From NCBI RefSeq assembly GCF_904063055.1, contig NZ_CAJFCN010000018.1, forward strand, positions 1 to 64,000: a stretch of 64,000 nt of DNA. Direction: 5' to 3'. A model generated the notes under the pieces. It worked only from the letters and a program-made list of their open reading frames with translations. It did not search any database and had not been told where the DNA came from. This DNA comes from Pseudomonas paracarnis. Lineage in GTDB: Bacteria; Pseudomonadota; Gammaproteobacteria; Pseudomonadales; Pseudomonadaceae. Made by a program: the position numbers and the translations under genes. Of the stretch, positions 41,827 through 50,823 are shown in pieces; positions within the stretch are counted from its first letter, which is position 1, and every line of letters begins with the position of its first letter.

Positions 41827-42390
41827 ATGCAGTTGGACCCCGCCAGCGGTTGGTGCCAGGGCATTCGTCATTGCCCTTCGCCCAACTTCAACGAGCGCCC
41901 TGAAGGCGAAATCTCGCTGTTGGTGGTGCATAACATCAGTTTGCCTCCGGCGCAGTTCAACACCGGTAAGGTGCAGGAGTTTTTCCAGAACCGCCTGGAT
42001 ATCTCAGAACATCCCTACTTTGAAGGGATTGCCAGCCTACGGGTGTCTGCGCATTTTCTGATTGAACGTGACGGCACTGTGACGCAATTTGTTTCGTGCC
42101 GTGACCGGGCCTGGCATGCCGGTATTTCCGTCTTTGAGGGGCGCGAGATCTGCAACGATTTTTCTCTGGGAATCGAGCTGGAAGGTACGGATGACCTACC
42201 GTTCACCGATGCCCAGTATGCGGCGTTGATCGACCTGGCACGCCAACTGTTGGCCGCTTACCCCGCGATCACCCATCAACGTATTTGTGGTCACAGCGAC
42301 ATCGCTCCGGGTCGCAAGACCGACCCGGGCCCCGCTTTTGATTGGATGCGCTTTCGCAGCGCCCTGCAGGATGGAGGACACGAACGATGA
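41827..42390 (+). CDS. ampD: 1,6-anhydro-N-acetylmuramyl-L-alanine amidase AmpD
   Basis: Cytoplasmic zinc amidase that recycles peptidoglycan muropeptides; its loss induces AmpC beta-lactamase. The 187-residue protein shows zinc ligands His35 (LLVVHNIS), a second His and Asp in CGHSDIAPGRKTDPGPAFDW, and the SAHFLIERDGTVTQFV segment. ATG at 41827 gives the normal MQLDPASGW start. It overlaps ampE by 4 bp. Confidence 0.97.
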   Translation: MQLDPASGWCQGIRHCPSPNFNERPEGEISLLVVHNISLPPAQFNTGKVQEFFQNRLDISEHPYFEGIASLRVSAHFLIERDGTVTQFVSCRDRAWHAGISVFEGREICNDFSLGIELEGTDDLPFTDAQYAALIDLARQLLAAYPAITHQRICGHSDIAPGRKTDPGPAFDWMRFRSALQDGGHER

Positions 42391-43223
42391 GTTTCCTGGT
42401 GTTGGTGCTGGCGGTATGGATCGAGAAGTTCTCGGCCTTGCGCCTGCGGTTGCAGCGTGACGGTGGATGGCTGCGTGAGCTGGCCAAGCTGGAATCGAGC
42501 CCGCGCATGGGCAAGCGGCCCTGGTTGATCCTGCTGGTATTGGTGCTGCTGCCGGTGGCGTTGCTGGCGTTGTTGTTGCTGGTCCTGGAGCCAGTGGCCT
42601 ATGGCCTGTTGGCATTGCCGGTGCACTTGCTGGTGGTGATCTACAGCCTGGGCCGTGGCGATCTATTGGCCGGGCTGGGGCCGTTTCGCGATGCCTGGCG
42701 GCGCGGTGACCTGCAAGCGGCCGAGCATGTGGCCGAACGCGACCTCAAGCTTGGCGCCGACAGTGGCGAGCAACTGCTGGAGCGTGTTCAGGGCTACCTG
42801 CTGTGGCAGGCGTATCAAAGCTTTTTCGCGGTGATTTTCTGGTATTTCCTGCTGGGCCCGGTGGCCGCCCTGGCGTACCGCCTGTTGGCGCTGGCCAGCG
42901 AAAACAGCCAGAACCCCTTGGTGGCCGAGCGCGCCACGCAATTGCGCCACGCGTTTGACTGGTTGCCGGTACGCCTCCTGGCGGCCAGCTTTGCCTTGGT
43001 GGGCAATTTCGTCGGGGTCAGCCGGGTGATGCTCCACGAACTGCTGAGCTGGGACATCAGCGCTGCCCAACTGATGGAAAAAGTCGGCCTGGCCGCCGCG
43101 GAAATTCCTCCCCCCGTGGTGGGGGCCGATGGCATCAACAGCCTGGATCGCCTGTGGGAGCTGCTGCTACGTGCGGCAGTGCTGTGGTATGCCGGGTTTG
43201 CCATCTGGACGGTGTTGCCCTGA
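42387..43223 (+). CDS. ampE: regulatory signalling modulator AmpE
   Basis: Inner-membrane protein of 278 residues paired with AmpD. Membrane segments lie near residues 3-12, 55-90, 145-175, 195-215 and at the C-terminus (AAVLWYAGFAIWTVLP). A cytoplasmic part (EKFSALRLRLQRDGGWL and the LGADSGEQLLERVQGYLLWQ segment) is typical. Role in beta-lactamase induction is accessory. The ATG overlaps the ampD stop. Confidence 0.92.
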   Translation: MSFLVLVLAVWIEKFSALRLRLQRDGGWLRELAKLESSPRMGKRPWLILLVLVLLPVALLALLLLVLEPVAYGLLALPVHLLVVIYSLGRGDLLAGLGPFRDAWRRGDLQAAEHVAERDLKLGADSGEQLLERVQGYLLWQAYQSFFAVIFWYFLLGPVAALAYRLLALASENSQNPLVAERATQLRHAFDWLPVRLLAASFALVGNFVGVSRVMLHELLSWDISAAQLMEKVGLAAAEIPPPVVGADGINSLDRLWELLLRAAVLWYAGFAIWTVLP

Positions 43224-43374
43224 GTAATAGCGGCGGGGTGCATCCATCACTCCCGCCGTTAACCTTACGTTACAAAACTCCCTTTCGAATTGAGCTATAC
43301 AGATAGAGCGCCAAATAGTGGCTATCTGCCGTCGCCCTGCGCCTCAATAAAAATAAAAGAAGGGGAGGTCACCT

Positions 43375-45405
43375 GTGAAGAGCTTGCTTTATCCCGCCGT
43401 CGCGCTGATGAACCGCCTGAGCTTCGGCATGAAGTTCAGCCTGATCAGCGTGCTGTTCCTGCTGCCGATGCTGGCGACCAACTATTACCTGGTGCGCGAC
43501 TCGTGGCGCGAATACCAGGGCACCCGCGTCGAACTGCAAAGCCTTGACCTGCTCGGCAGCAGCCTGGCGTTGCGTCGGGAGTTGGAAACCCTCAACAACC
43601 AGGTACAGATCAACGCCACCCTCGGCCAGTCAGGCAAAGCGGCAGACCTGGAGGCCAGGATCAGCGCCTTGGAAGCCAGTGTAGTGGAGCGCTTGCAGGG
43701 CTTGCACGCGATCGCGACCCAGCCCGAGCACGTTGCCGTCTTCGACAGTAAGCGCGATGAGTTGATCGCTGCGTTCAAGGCTCAGCAACAGGAAACCTCG
43801 TTGCTCAACAAAGCAGCGTTGATCGGCAAGTTACTCAACCAGGCCCAGATGTTCAGCCAGATTATTGCCAGCCAGGCCGGCTTGAACCGTGATCCGCAAA
43901 GTGATCTGCGCCAGCTCAGCGACCTGGTCACCACCGTCACCCCTCAGGTCACCCAGGCCTTGGGTGAAGGCCGTGCGATGGGCGCGTACTCCCTGGGGCA
44001 GGGCTTTATCAATTCGTCCTCCAGTACCCGTTTTGACGAACTGCTGCAGCAGTTGGAAAAACTCCATGGTGAATATGGCCTGAAGCTGCAGGACGCGCTG
44101 GGCGCCAGCAAGGCCGCGCACGCCGCCCTCGAGGTGTCGGCGCAAGCCAGCCAGGCGAGCCTCAAGCAAGGCAGTGAGTTTTTCGAAGAACAGGTGGTGA
44201 TGGCCGAAACCCTCGACGCGCCTTGGCAGGGGTTTTATGACGGCGTCAGCCAACTAATGGCCAAGACCTATCAATTGGATGACGCCACCCTGGCGTTCCT
44301 CGGGCAGCAGTTGCAGCAGCGCCTGGCGCAGAACCGTCTGCACATGGTGTTGCTGGTCACGGCCCTGGCGACGGTGTTTGCGCTGATTTTCTATCTCTAT
44401 GCCGGTTTCTTTGTTTCCACTCGCACCACCTTGCGCCGCCTGGGGGCGATGATGGACAAAGTGGCGGCGGGCGATATGACCGTCACTTTCGTTGCGCAAA
44501 GCCGTGACGAATTGGGCGACCTGGGCCAGGTGTTCAATGGCACCGTGGCCAAGATTCATGACCTGATCGAGCGCGTTGGGCATACGGTCAGCCAGGTGGA
44601 GTTGCAGGCCGGCCAGGTGCAGGCGGTGTCGGCACAGAGTAACCAGGCGGTGTCCGGCCAGCGCAGCCAGATCGAACAAGTAGCGACGGCGATGAACCAG
44701 ATGTCCGCCACCGCCCAAGAGGTGGCGCGCAGCGCGGCGGCGGCGGTCAGCAGTGCCCAGAGCGTCAATGATGAAACGGTCAGCGGGCGTGCGCTGGTGC
44801 AATCCCAGCAAGGCGGCATCGCACGCCTGGCGGCGGAGATCGACGATTCGGTGCGGGTGATCAACCAGCTGGCAGCCGACAGCCAGTCCATCAGCAGCGT
44901 TTTGGAAGTGATCAAGAGCATTGCCGAGCAGACCAACCTGCTGGCGCTCAACGCGGCCATCGAAGCCGCGCGCGCCGGTGACCAAGGGCGCGGGTTTGCG
45001 GTGGTGGCCGACGAAGTGCGCACTCTGGCTCGGCGCACCCAGCACTCAACCGAGGAAATCGAGCAGATGATCAGCCGCTTGCACAGCGGCGTCGGCGCGG
45101 CGGTGAAGGCCATGGGCAGCAGCCATGAGATGGCGAATGGCACGGTGGGGCAGTCGGAAAAAGTCCAGCAAGCCCTGGAAAATATCTTGGGAGCGGTAGG
45201 GATGATCGTCGACCAGAACCAGCAGATCGCCGCCGCCGTGGAACAGCAAACGGCGGTCGCCCACGACATCGACCAGAACATTGTCGAAATCAACCGTGCT
45301 GGCGAGCATGCAGCGCAAGGCGCCCAGCACACGGAAGCGGCCAGTCGGCAGTTGGCAATCCAGGTGGTTGAGTTGAAGCAATTGATTGGTGCGTTTCGGG
45401 TGTAG
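43375..45405 (+). CDS. methyl-accepting chemotaxis protein
   Basis: Transmembrane chemoreceptor of 676 residues. It starts at GTG behind a strong AAGGGGAGG site. TM1 lies near residues 20-40, followed by a long helical periplasmic sensor (about 280 residues), TM2 (about 322-346), HAMP (about 347-400) and the cytoplasmic signalling domain with the tip EQTNLLALNAAIEAARAG followed by QGRGFAVVADEVRTLARRTQ. No C-terminal CheB/CheR tether pentapeptide is present. The ligand is unknown. Its place after ampE agrees with P. aeruginosa. Confidence 0.95.
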   Translation: MKSLLYPAVALMNRLSFGMKFSLISVLFLLPMLATNYYLVRDSWREYQGTRVELQSLDLLGSSLALRRELETLNNQVQINATLGQSGKAADLEARISALEASVVERLQGLHAIATQPEHVAVFDSKRDELIAAFKAQQQETSLLNKAALIGKLLNQAQMFSQIIASQAGLNRDPQSDLRQLSDLVTTVTPQVTQALGEGRAMGAYSLGQGFINSSSSTRFDELLQQLEKLHGEYGLKLQDALGASKAAHAALEVSAQASQASLKQGSEFFEEQVVMAETLDAPWQGFYDGVSQLMAKTYQLDDATLAFLGQQLQQRLAQNRLHMVLLVTALATVFALIFYLYAGFFVSTRTTLRRLGAMMDKVAAGDMTVTFVAQSRDELGDLGQVFNGTVAKIHDLIERVGHTVSQVELQAGQVQAVSAQSNQAVSGQRSQIEQVATAMNQMSATAQEVARSAAAAVSSAQSVNDETVSGRALVQSQQGGIARLAAEIDDSVRVINQLAADSQSISSVLEVIKSIAEQTNLLALNAAIEAARAGDQGRGFAVVADEVRTLARRTQHSTEEIEQMISRLHSGVGAAVKAMGSSHEMANGTVGQSEKVQQALENILGAVGMIVDQNQQIAAAVEQQTAVAHDIDQNIVEINRAGEHAAQGAQHTEAASRQLAIQVVELKQLIGAFRV

Positions 45406-45530
45406 GGAGGTTCTGAAGGATGTAGCTACCGACCCTGTGGCCGATGTCTTGATTTGCCTGGGCGTGTTTTATCGCGGCGTGAATAGGTGAAAATTTATTT
45501 CATCCGTCACGGTCACGAGGAGACACGACG

Positions 45531-45959
45531 ATGGCCGCTGCAATCGGTATCAAAGGGCATTGCGCCCAGTGCGACATGACGTTTGAACTCAAGCCTTGGC
45601 AACTGAATGCCATTGCCATTGATGTGCCTTTTGACTGTACGTATTGCCACTCGGGGTTGCAGTTGGGGTGCGCCAAGCAGTTGCGGCAGTTCAGGGCCCT
45701 GGACCAATGGGCGCTGGTGCGGCCGAGCATGATCATGCTGACATGCGCGACCTTGCTGGTGGCCTTGTTCGCTGAATGGTTGGGGCTGCTCAGTGTGATC
45801 GGGCAACTGAACGTTTCGCTGGTCGCCGTGCTGATCCATTTGCTGGTGGTGCGCTATGCCCGGCATCGACAGACAATGATCTTGAAGTTGCAGGTGATCA
45901 GTCCGCTACCAGTTGAACAGCTCGCACGCATTGCGTGTGCTCGTCTCAGCGAGCGATAG
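45531..45959 (+). CDS. membrane protein with N-terminal zinc ribbon, unknown function
   Basis: A 142-residue protein. The N-terminal 45 residues carry two Cys pairs (GHCAQCDMTF and FDCTYCHSGLQ), a zinc-ribbon pattern. Two membrane helices follow (about 67-85 and 89-108: MIMLTCATLLVALFAEWL and NVSLVAVLIHLLVV). CACGAGGAGA precedes the ATG. The last 54 bases overlap the convergent tatD gene. I do not recognise a named family. Confidence 0.7.
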   Translation: MAAAIGIKGHCAQCDMTFELKPWQLNAIAIDVPFDCTYCHSGLQLGCAKQLRQFRALDQWALVRPSMIMLTCATLLVALFAEWLGLLSVIGQLNVSLVAVLIHLLVVRYARHRQTMILKLQVISPLPVEQLARIACARLSER

Positions 45960-46682
45960 AGGGCTGATACCCATGCGCTCGGCCAGGGCCGTGCAGATAT
46001 CTGGCAGATGCTGCGGGCTATTGCGCTGGTTGGGGTACATGGCCGGAGCCATATCCGGCGCATCGGTTTCCAGCACCACGGCGTCGAGTGGCAACTGCGC
46101 CAGTACCCGGTGCATGCGCAGCGCCTGGGGCCAGGTGGCAGCGCCACCCAGGCCCAGTTTGAACCCCAGCTTGATGTACTCGCGCGCCTCTTCAGCGCTG
46201 CCAGCGAACGCGTGGATGATGCCGCCTCTGGGCACGCGGATGCGCTTGAGGGTGGCAATCACGGCGGCGTGGCTGCGGCGAACGTGGAGCAAGGCCGGCA
46301 GTTGGAAATCCACCGCGAGTTTCAGTTGGGCTTCAAATAACTGTTGCTGGCGCTGGTGGTCCAACTGTTCGAGAAAGTAATCCAGGCCAATTTCGCCCAC
46401 GGCGCACAGTTGCCGGTGGCCATGCAGGCGCGTCAACCAGTCGCCCAACTCCAGCAGGTCGGCGGGGCGATGCTCATCGAGATACACCGGGTGCAAGCCG
46501 AAGGCGGCGAACAAGCCTTCGTCCTGTTGCACCAAGTCCCACAGCCGCTGCCAATTTTTCTGGTACACCCCCAGCACCACCAGGCGCCGCACGCCGAGTT
46601 CACGGCTGTGGGCAAGGACGTGCAAGCGATCCTGGTCGAAGTCCTCGAAGTCCAGGTGCGTGTGGGTGTCGATCAGCTCCAC
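45906..46682 (-). CDS. TatD family metal-dependent hydrolase
   Basis: Cytoplasmic TIM-barrel hydrolase of 258 residues. Relatives have DNase or exonuclease activity. Metal-binding motifs are visible: IDTHTHLDFEDF at residues 4-15, AVGEIGLDYFL near 95, PALLHVRRSHAA (His) near 130, IIHAFAG near 155 and the Asp in VLETDAPDMAP near 205. The start is GTG at 46682, two bases after the cra stop codon, so it is co-transcribed with cra. Confidence 0.93.
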   Translation of the reverse strand: MELIDTHTHLDFEDFDQDRLHVLAHSRELGVRRLVVLGVYQKNWQRLWDLVQQDEGLFAAFGLHPVYLDEHRPADLLELGDWLTRLHGHRQLCAVGEIGLDYFLEQLDHQRQQQLFEAQLKLAVDFQLPALLHVRRSHAAVIATLKRIRVPRGGIIHAFAGSAEEAREYIKLGFKLGLGGAATWPQALRMHRVLAQLPLDAVVLETDAPDMAPAMYPNQRNSPQHLPDICTALAERMGISPLSLAETSTRNACELFNW

Positions 46683-46684
46683 AC

Positions 46685-47680
46685 TCAGGCCTCGTGGATA
46701 CGCTGCTTGAAAGTCCGGCCAATCGCATGCACGCCGGGTTGGTACTGTTCTTCTTCAATGGCGGCCAGGGCCAGGCGCAGGGCGGTCTCGGCAATCAATT
46801 GATGTTGCTGGGCCATGGCGTTGACCGGCAGCGGGAGGAAATCCAGCAACTGGGTATCGCCGAAGGTGCCCAGGCGCAGGGGACGTGACTTGAGGGGGAA
46901 GTCATGCAGCGCATCAAACACGCCTTGCAGCAGTACGTAGGAGGTGGTTACCAGCGCGTCCGGCAAATGCCCCAGGCGTTGCAGCAGTTGCTCCATCAGC
47001 TCTCGGCCGCAGTCACGACTGAAGGCTTCGCCCTGTTCGATAATCACTTCGCCCGTAAAGCCTTGCAGCGCATCACGGAAACCGGCGGTACGTGCCTGGC
47101 TGATGCTCAGCTCGGGCCGCGCGCCAATCAGTGCGATCTGCTTGGGCAACGGTTGCAGCAGGCTGCTGGTGAGTTGCCTGCAGGCCTGGTGGTCGTCGCT
47201 GACCACGGAGCAGAACTGGTTCGGCTCCATCTCCCGGTCGATGGCAATCACCGGCAGCCCCTTGGCCTGCAGCTCGCGATAGCTGTCATCGCTGGCTGGC
47301 AGGCAACTGGCGACGAACAACGCATCGCAACGCCGCGCCCGGAACAGTTGCAGCAGTTGGCGTTCGCTGTCCGCTTCATCATCGGAGCTGGCGATCAGCA
47401 ACTGATAGCCCCGCGCCCGTGCCCCTTGTTCCAGCAGTTTGGCGATGCGTGCGTAGCTGGGGTTTTCCAGGTCTGGCAGGATGAACCCCAAGGTTCGCGT
47501 ATGCCGACTGCGCAGCCCGGCGGCTTGAGGGTTGGGGGTAAAGCCATGGGCTTGGACCACGGCACGCACACGCTCAACGGTTGCGTTGCTGATGCGCTGC
47601 TGTTCGGCCTTGCCGTTGATGACATAGCTGGCGGTGGTAACGGACACACCGGCCAGACGTGCGATATCACTGAGTTTCAA
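46685..47680 (-). CDS. cra: catabolite repressor/activator Cra (FruR), LacI family
   Basis: Transcription factor responding to fructose-1-phosphate that represses the fru genes in Pseudomonas. The protein has 331 residues from a TTG at 47680 preceded by AAGGAA. The N-terminal HTH reads KLSDIARLAGVSVTTASYVI, followed by NGKAEQQRISNATVERV and a periplasmic-binding-protein-like effector domain (RTLGFILPDLENPSYARIAK onward). An ATG at 47746 would add 22 residues before the HTH; the shorter form equals the usual family length. It is divergent from fruB; one operator lies in the gap. Confidence 0.93.
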   Translation of the reverse strand: MKLSDIARLAGVSVTTASYVINGKAEQQRISNATVERVRAVVQAHGFTPNPQAAGLRSRHTRTLGFILPDLENPSYARIAKLLEQGARARGYQLLIASSDDEADSERQLLQLFRARRCDALFVASCLPASDDSYRELQAKGLPVIAIDREMEPNQFCSVVSDDHQACRQLTSSLLQPLPKQIALIGARPELSISQARTAGFRDALQGFTGEVIIEQGEAFSRDCGRELMEQLLQRLGHLPDALVTTSYVLLQGVFDALHDFPLKSRPLRLGTFGDTQLLDFLPLPVNAMAQQHQLIAETALRLALAAIEEEQYQPGVHAIGRTFKQRIHEA

Positions 47681-47825
47681 ACCGGGATTTCCTTGTTTTT
47701 TGGCGCTCGCCCCGACATTTTGTCCAATCGTAACCGATTCCAGCATTCGACCAATGTCCCACAGCAAGCGCCGAGTGGCCCTTCAAGCTTGCGCAATTAA
47801 CGCGTAATCTGCCATAAATTCTAGA

Positions 47826-47837
47826 TTAAACGTTTCA
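47826..47837. promoter_or_regulatory. Cra (FruR) operator between cra and fruB
   Basis: TTAAACGTTTCA differs at one position from the symmetric TGAAACGTTTCA and is the operator form I recall for Pseudomonas putida Cra. It lies about 130 bp before fruB and about 145 bp before the cra start, so it could serve both directions. Confidence 0.8.
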
Positions 47838-47964
47838 GCAAGCGTATTTTTACGATGTTCGCCACTGAGTGACCACTGCCAATTGACCGCTCAGTCAGTT
47901 AATTTTGAACCTATTTACCTACAACAATACCTAGTGCGCCCGTCGCACTAACTAGGAGAACGGC

Positions 47965-50823
47965 ATGCTTGAGCTCACTGTAGAGCAGATATCCATGGGC
48001 CAGGTGGCTGTGGATAAATCTGCTGCCTTGCACCTGCTCGCTGACAAACTGGTGGCCGATGGCCTGGTTGCCGAAGGTTATCTCAGTGGCCTGCAAGCCC
48101 GTGAAGCCCAAGGCTCGACCTTTCTCGGCCAAGGCATCGCTATACCCCACGGCACGCCAGAAACCCGCGAGCAGGTGTTTTCCACTGGTGTGCGCCTGCT
48201 GCAGTTCCCCGAAGGGGTGGACTGGGGCGATGGCCAGATCGTTTACCTGGCGATTGGCATCGCGGCTAAATCCGATGAACACCTGCGCCTGTTGCAACTG
48301 CTCACCCGTGCCCTCGGCGAAACCGACCTGGGCCAGGCGTTGCGCCGTGCCGGCAGCGCCGAAGCGCTGTTGAAACTGTTGCAAGGCGCGCCCCAGGAAC
48401 TGGCGCTGGATGCGCAGATGATCAGCCTGGGCGTGTCGGCCGATGATTTTGAAGAGTTGGTGTGGCGCGGTGCGCGCCTGCTGCGCCAGGCCGACTGCGT
48501 GAGCAATGGCTTTGCAGCCGTATTGCAGCAGGTCGACGCGCTGCCCCTGGGCGATGGCCTGTGGTGGTTGCACAGCGAGCAGACGGTCAAGCGTCCGGGC
48601 CTGGCCTTTGTGACGCCGGACAAACCCATGCGTTACCTCGGCCAGCCCCTGCACGGCCTGTTCTGCCTGGCGAGCCTCGGTGAAGCGCACCAGACCCTGC
48701 TTGAACGCCTGTGTGCCTTGCTCATTGAAGGGCGCGGCCAGGAGTTGGGGCGCGCCACCAGCAGCCGCGCGGTGCTGGAAGTGCTGGGCGGTGAACTGCC
48801 GCCGGACTGGCCCAGCGCCCGTATTACCCTGGCCAACGCCCACGGCCTGCACGCGCGCCCGGCCAAGATCCTGGCGCAATTGGCGAAAAGTTTTGACGGC
48901 GATATCCGCGTACGCATCGTCGATGGCGCGGTGGGCGCCGTGTCGGTCAAAAGCCTGAGCAAGTTGCTCAGCCTCGGCGCACGTCGTGGCCAGGTGCTGG
49001 AGTTTGTGGCCGAGCCGACGGTGGCCGGTGATGCACTGCCCGCCCTCTTGGCCGCCGTGCAAGAGGGCCTTGGCGAAGAGGTCGAGCCCTTGCCCACCGT
49101 GAGCGCACAGCCAGCACAGGTCGATATCGAACCGGTGCTCAGCGCGCCACTGAGCGGTAGCCAACTCCAGGCCATTGCCGCCGCACCGGGTATCGCCATC
49201 GGCCCGGCCCATATCCAGGTGCCGCAAGTGTTCGATTACCCGTTGCGCGGTGAGTCCGCCGCCGCCGAACGCCAGCGTCTGCACACGGCCTTGAGCGAGG
49301 TGCGCACGGATATCCAGGGCTTGATCGAGCGTAGCCAGGCCAAGGCCATCCGTGAGATTTTCATCACGCACCAGGAAATGCTCGACGACCCGGAACTCAC
49401 CGACGAGGTCGACACCCGCCTCAAGCAAGGCGAAAGCGCCGAAGCCGCCTGGATGAGCGTGATCGAAGCCGCCGCCAAACAGCAGGAAGCCTTGCAGGAT
49501 GCCTTGCTGGCCGAGCGTGCTGCCGACTTGCGCGACATCGGCCGCCGCGTGCTGGCCCAGTTGTGCGGCGTCCAAAGCGTGCAGGAACCGAGCGAGCCCT
49601 ACATCCTGGTGATGGAAGAAGTCGGCCCTTCGGACGTGGCGCGCCTGGACCCGGCCCGCGTTGCCGGCATTCTCACCGCCCGGGGCGGCGCCACCGCTCA
49701 CAGCGCCATTGTCGCCCGCGCTTTGGGCATTCCGGCCTTGGTCGGCGCTGGCGCTGCGGTGTTATTGCTCAACGCGGGCACGCCGCTGTTGCTCGATGGC
49801 CAGCGCGGCCGCCTGCATGTGGACCCCGACGCCGCCACCCTGCAACGGGCCACCGTGGAGCGCGACAGCCGCGAGCAGCGCTTGCAAGCCGCTTCGGCCC
49901 AACGCCATGAACCGGCGCTGACCCGCGACGGACACGCCGTGGAAGTGTTCGCCAACATTGGCGAAAGCGCCGGGGTGGCCAGTGCCGTGGAGCAGGGCGC
50001 CGAAGGCATTGGCCTGCTGCGCACCGAACTGATTTTCATGGCCCACCCCCAGGCGCCGGACGAGGCCACCCAGGAGGCCGAATACCGTCGCGTACTCGAC
50101 GGCCTCAATGGTCGCCCGTTGGTGGTGCGCACCCTGGATGTGGGCGGCGACAAGCCTTTGCCCTATTGGCCGATCGCCGAAGAGGAAAACCCCTTCCTGG
50201 GTGTGCGCGGCATTCGCCTGACGTTGCAACGCCCGCAGATCATGGAAGCGCAACTGCGGGCACTGCTGCGTGCTGCGGATAACCGCCCGCTGCGCATCAT
50301 GTTCCCCATGGTCGGCAGCGTGGATGAGTGGCGCGCCGCCCGGGACATGACCGAACGCCTGCGCCTGGAGATCCCGGTGGCGGACCTGCAACTGGGGATC
50401 ATGATCGAAGTGCCCTCAGCCGCGTTGTTGGCGCCGGTCCTCGCCAAGGAAGTCGACTTCTTCAGCGTCGGCACCAACGACCTGACCCAATACACCCTGG
50501 CCATCGACCGCGGCCACCCGACCCTGTCGGCCCAGGCCGATGGCTTGCATCCGGCAGTCCTGCAACTGATCGACATCACCGTGCGCGCCGCCCATGCCCA
50601 CGGCAAATGGGTAGGTGTGTGCGGCGAGTTGGCGGCGGACCCGCTGGCGGTGCCGGTGCTGGTCGGCCTGGGCGTGGATGAGTTGAGCGTGTCGGCCCGC
50701 AGCATTCCTGAAGTGAAGGCGCGGGTGCGTGAATTCAGTCTGAGCGAGGCCCAGGGCCTGGCGCAACAAGCACTGGCAGTGGGTTCGCCCGCCGAAGTGC
50801 GTGCCCTAGTGGAGGCCGTGTAG
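47965..50823 (+). CDS. fruB: fructose PTS multiphosphoryl transfer protein (EIIA-HPr-EI)
   Basis: Three-domain soluble protein of 952 residues carrying phosphate from PEP to the fructose permease. The EIIA domain (about 1-145) has active-site His62 in GIAIPHGTPETR. The HPr domain (about 285-370) has NAHGLHARPAK with active His296. The EI domain (about 400-950) has RGGATAHSAIVAR with active His579 and a C-terminal PEP-binding barrel (GTNDLTQYTLAIDR). This is a complete phosphorelay in one chain, typical of Pseudomonas. The fruK ATG follows the stop directly. Confidence 0.97.
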   Translation: MLELTVEQISMGQVAVDKSAALHLLADKLVADGLVAEGYLSGLQAREAQGSTFLGQGIAIPHGTPETREQVFSTGVRLLQFPEGVDWGDGQIVYLAIGIAAKSDEHLRLLQLLTRALGETDLGQALRRAGSAEALLKLLQGAPQELALDAQMISLGVSADDFEELVWRGARLLRQADCVSNGFAAVLQQVDALPLGDGLWWLHSEQTVKRPGLAFVTPDKPMRYLGQPLHGLFCLASLGEAHQTLLERLCALLIEGRGQELGRATSSRAVLEVLGGELPPDWPSARITLANAHGLHARPAKILAQLAKSFDGDIRVRIVDGAVGAVSVKSLSKLLSLGARRGQVLEFVAEPTVAGDALPALLAAVQEGLGEEVEPLPTVSAQPAQVDIEPVLSAPLSGSQLQAIAAAPGIAIGPAHIQVPQVFDYPLRGESAAAERQRLHTALSEVRTDIQGLIERSQAKAIREIFITHQEMLDDPELTDEVDTRLKQGESAEAAWMSVIEAAAKQQEALQDALLAERAADLRDIGRRVLAQLCGVQSVQEPSEPYILVMEEVGPSDVARLDPARVAGILTARGGATAHSAIVARALGIPALVGAGAAVLLLNAGTPLLLDGQRGRLHVDPDAATLQRATVERDSREQRLQAASAQRHEPALTRDGHAVEVFANIGESAGVASAVEQGAEGIGLLRTELIFMAHPQAPDEATQEAEYRRVLDGLNGRPLVVRTLDVGGDKPLPYWPIAEEENPFLGVRGIRLTLQRPQIMEAQLRALLRAADNRPLRIMFPMVGSVDEWRAARDMTERLRLEIPVADLQLGIMIEVPSAALLAPVLAKEVDFFSVGTNDLTQYTLAIDRGHPTLSAQADGLHPAVLQLIDITVRAAHAHGKWVGVCGELAADPLAVPVLVGLGVDELSVSARSIPEVKARVREFSLSEAQGLAQQALAVGSPAEVRALVEAV

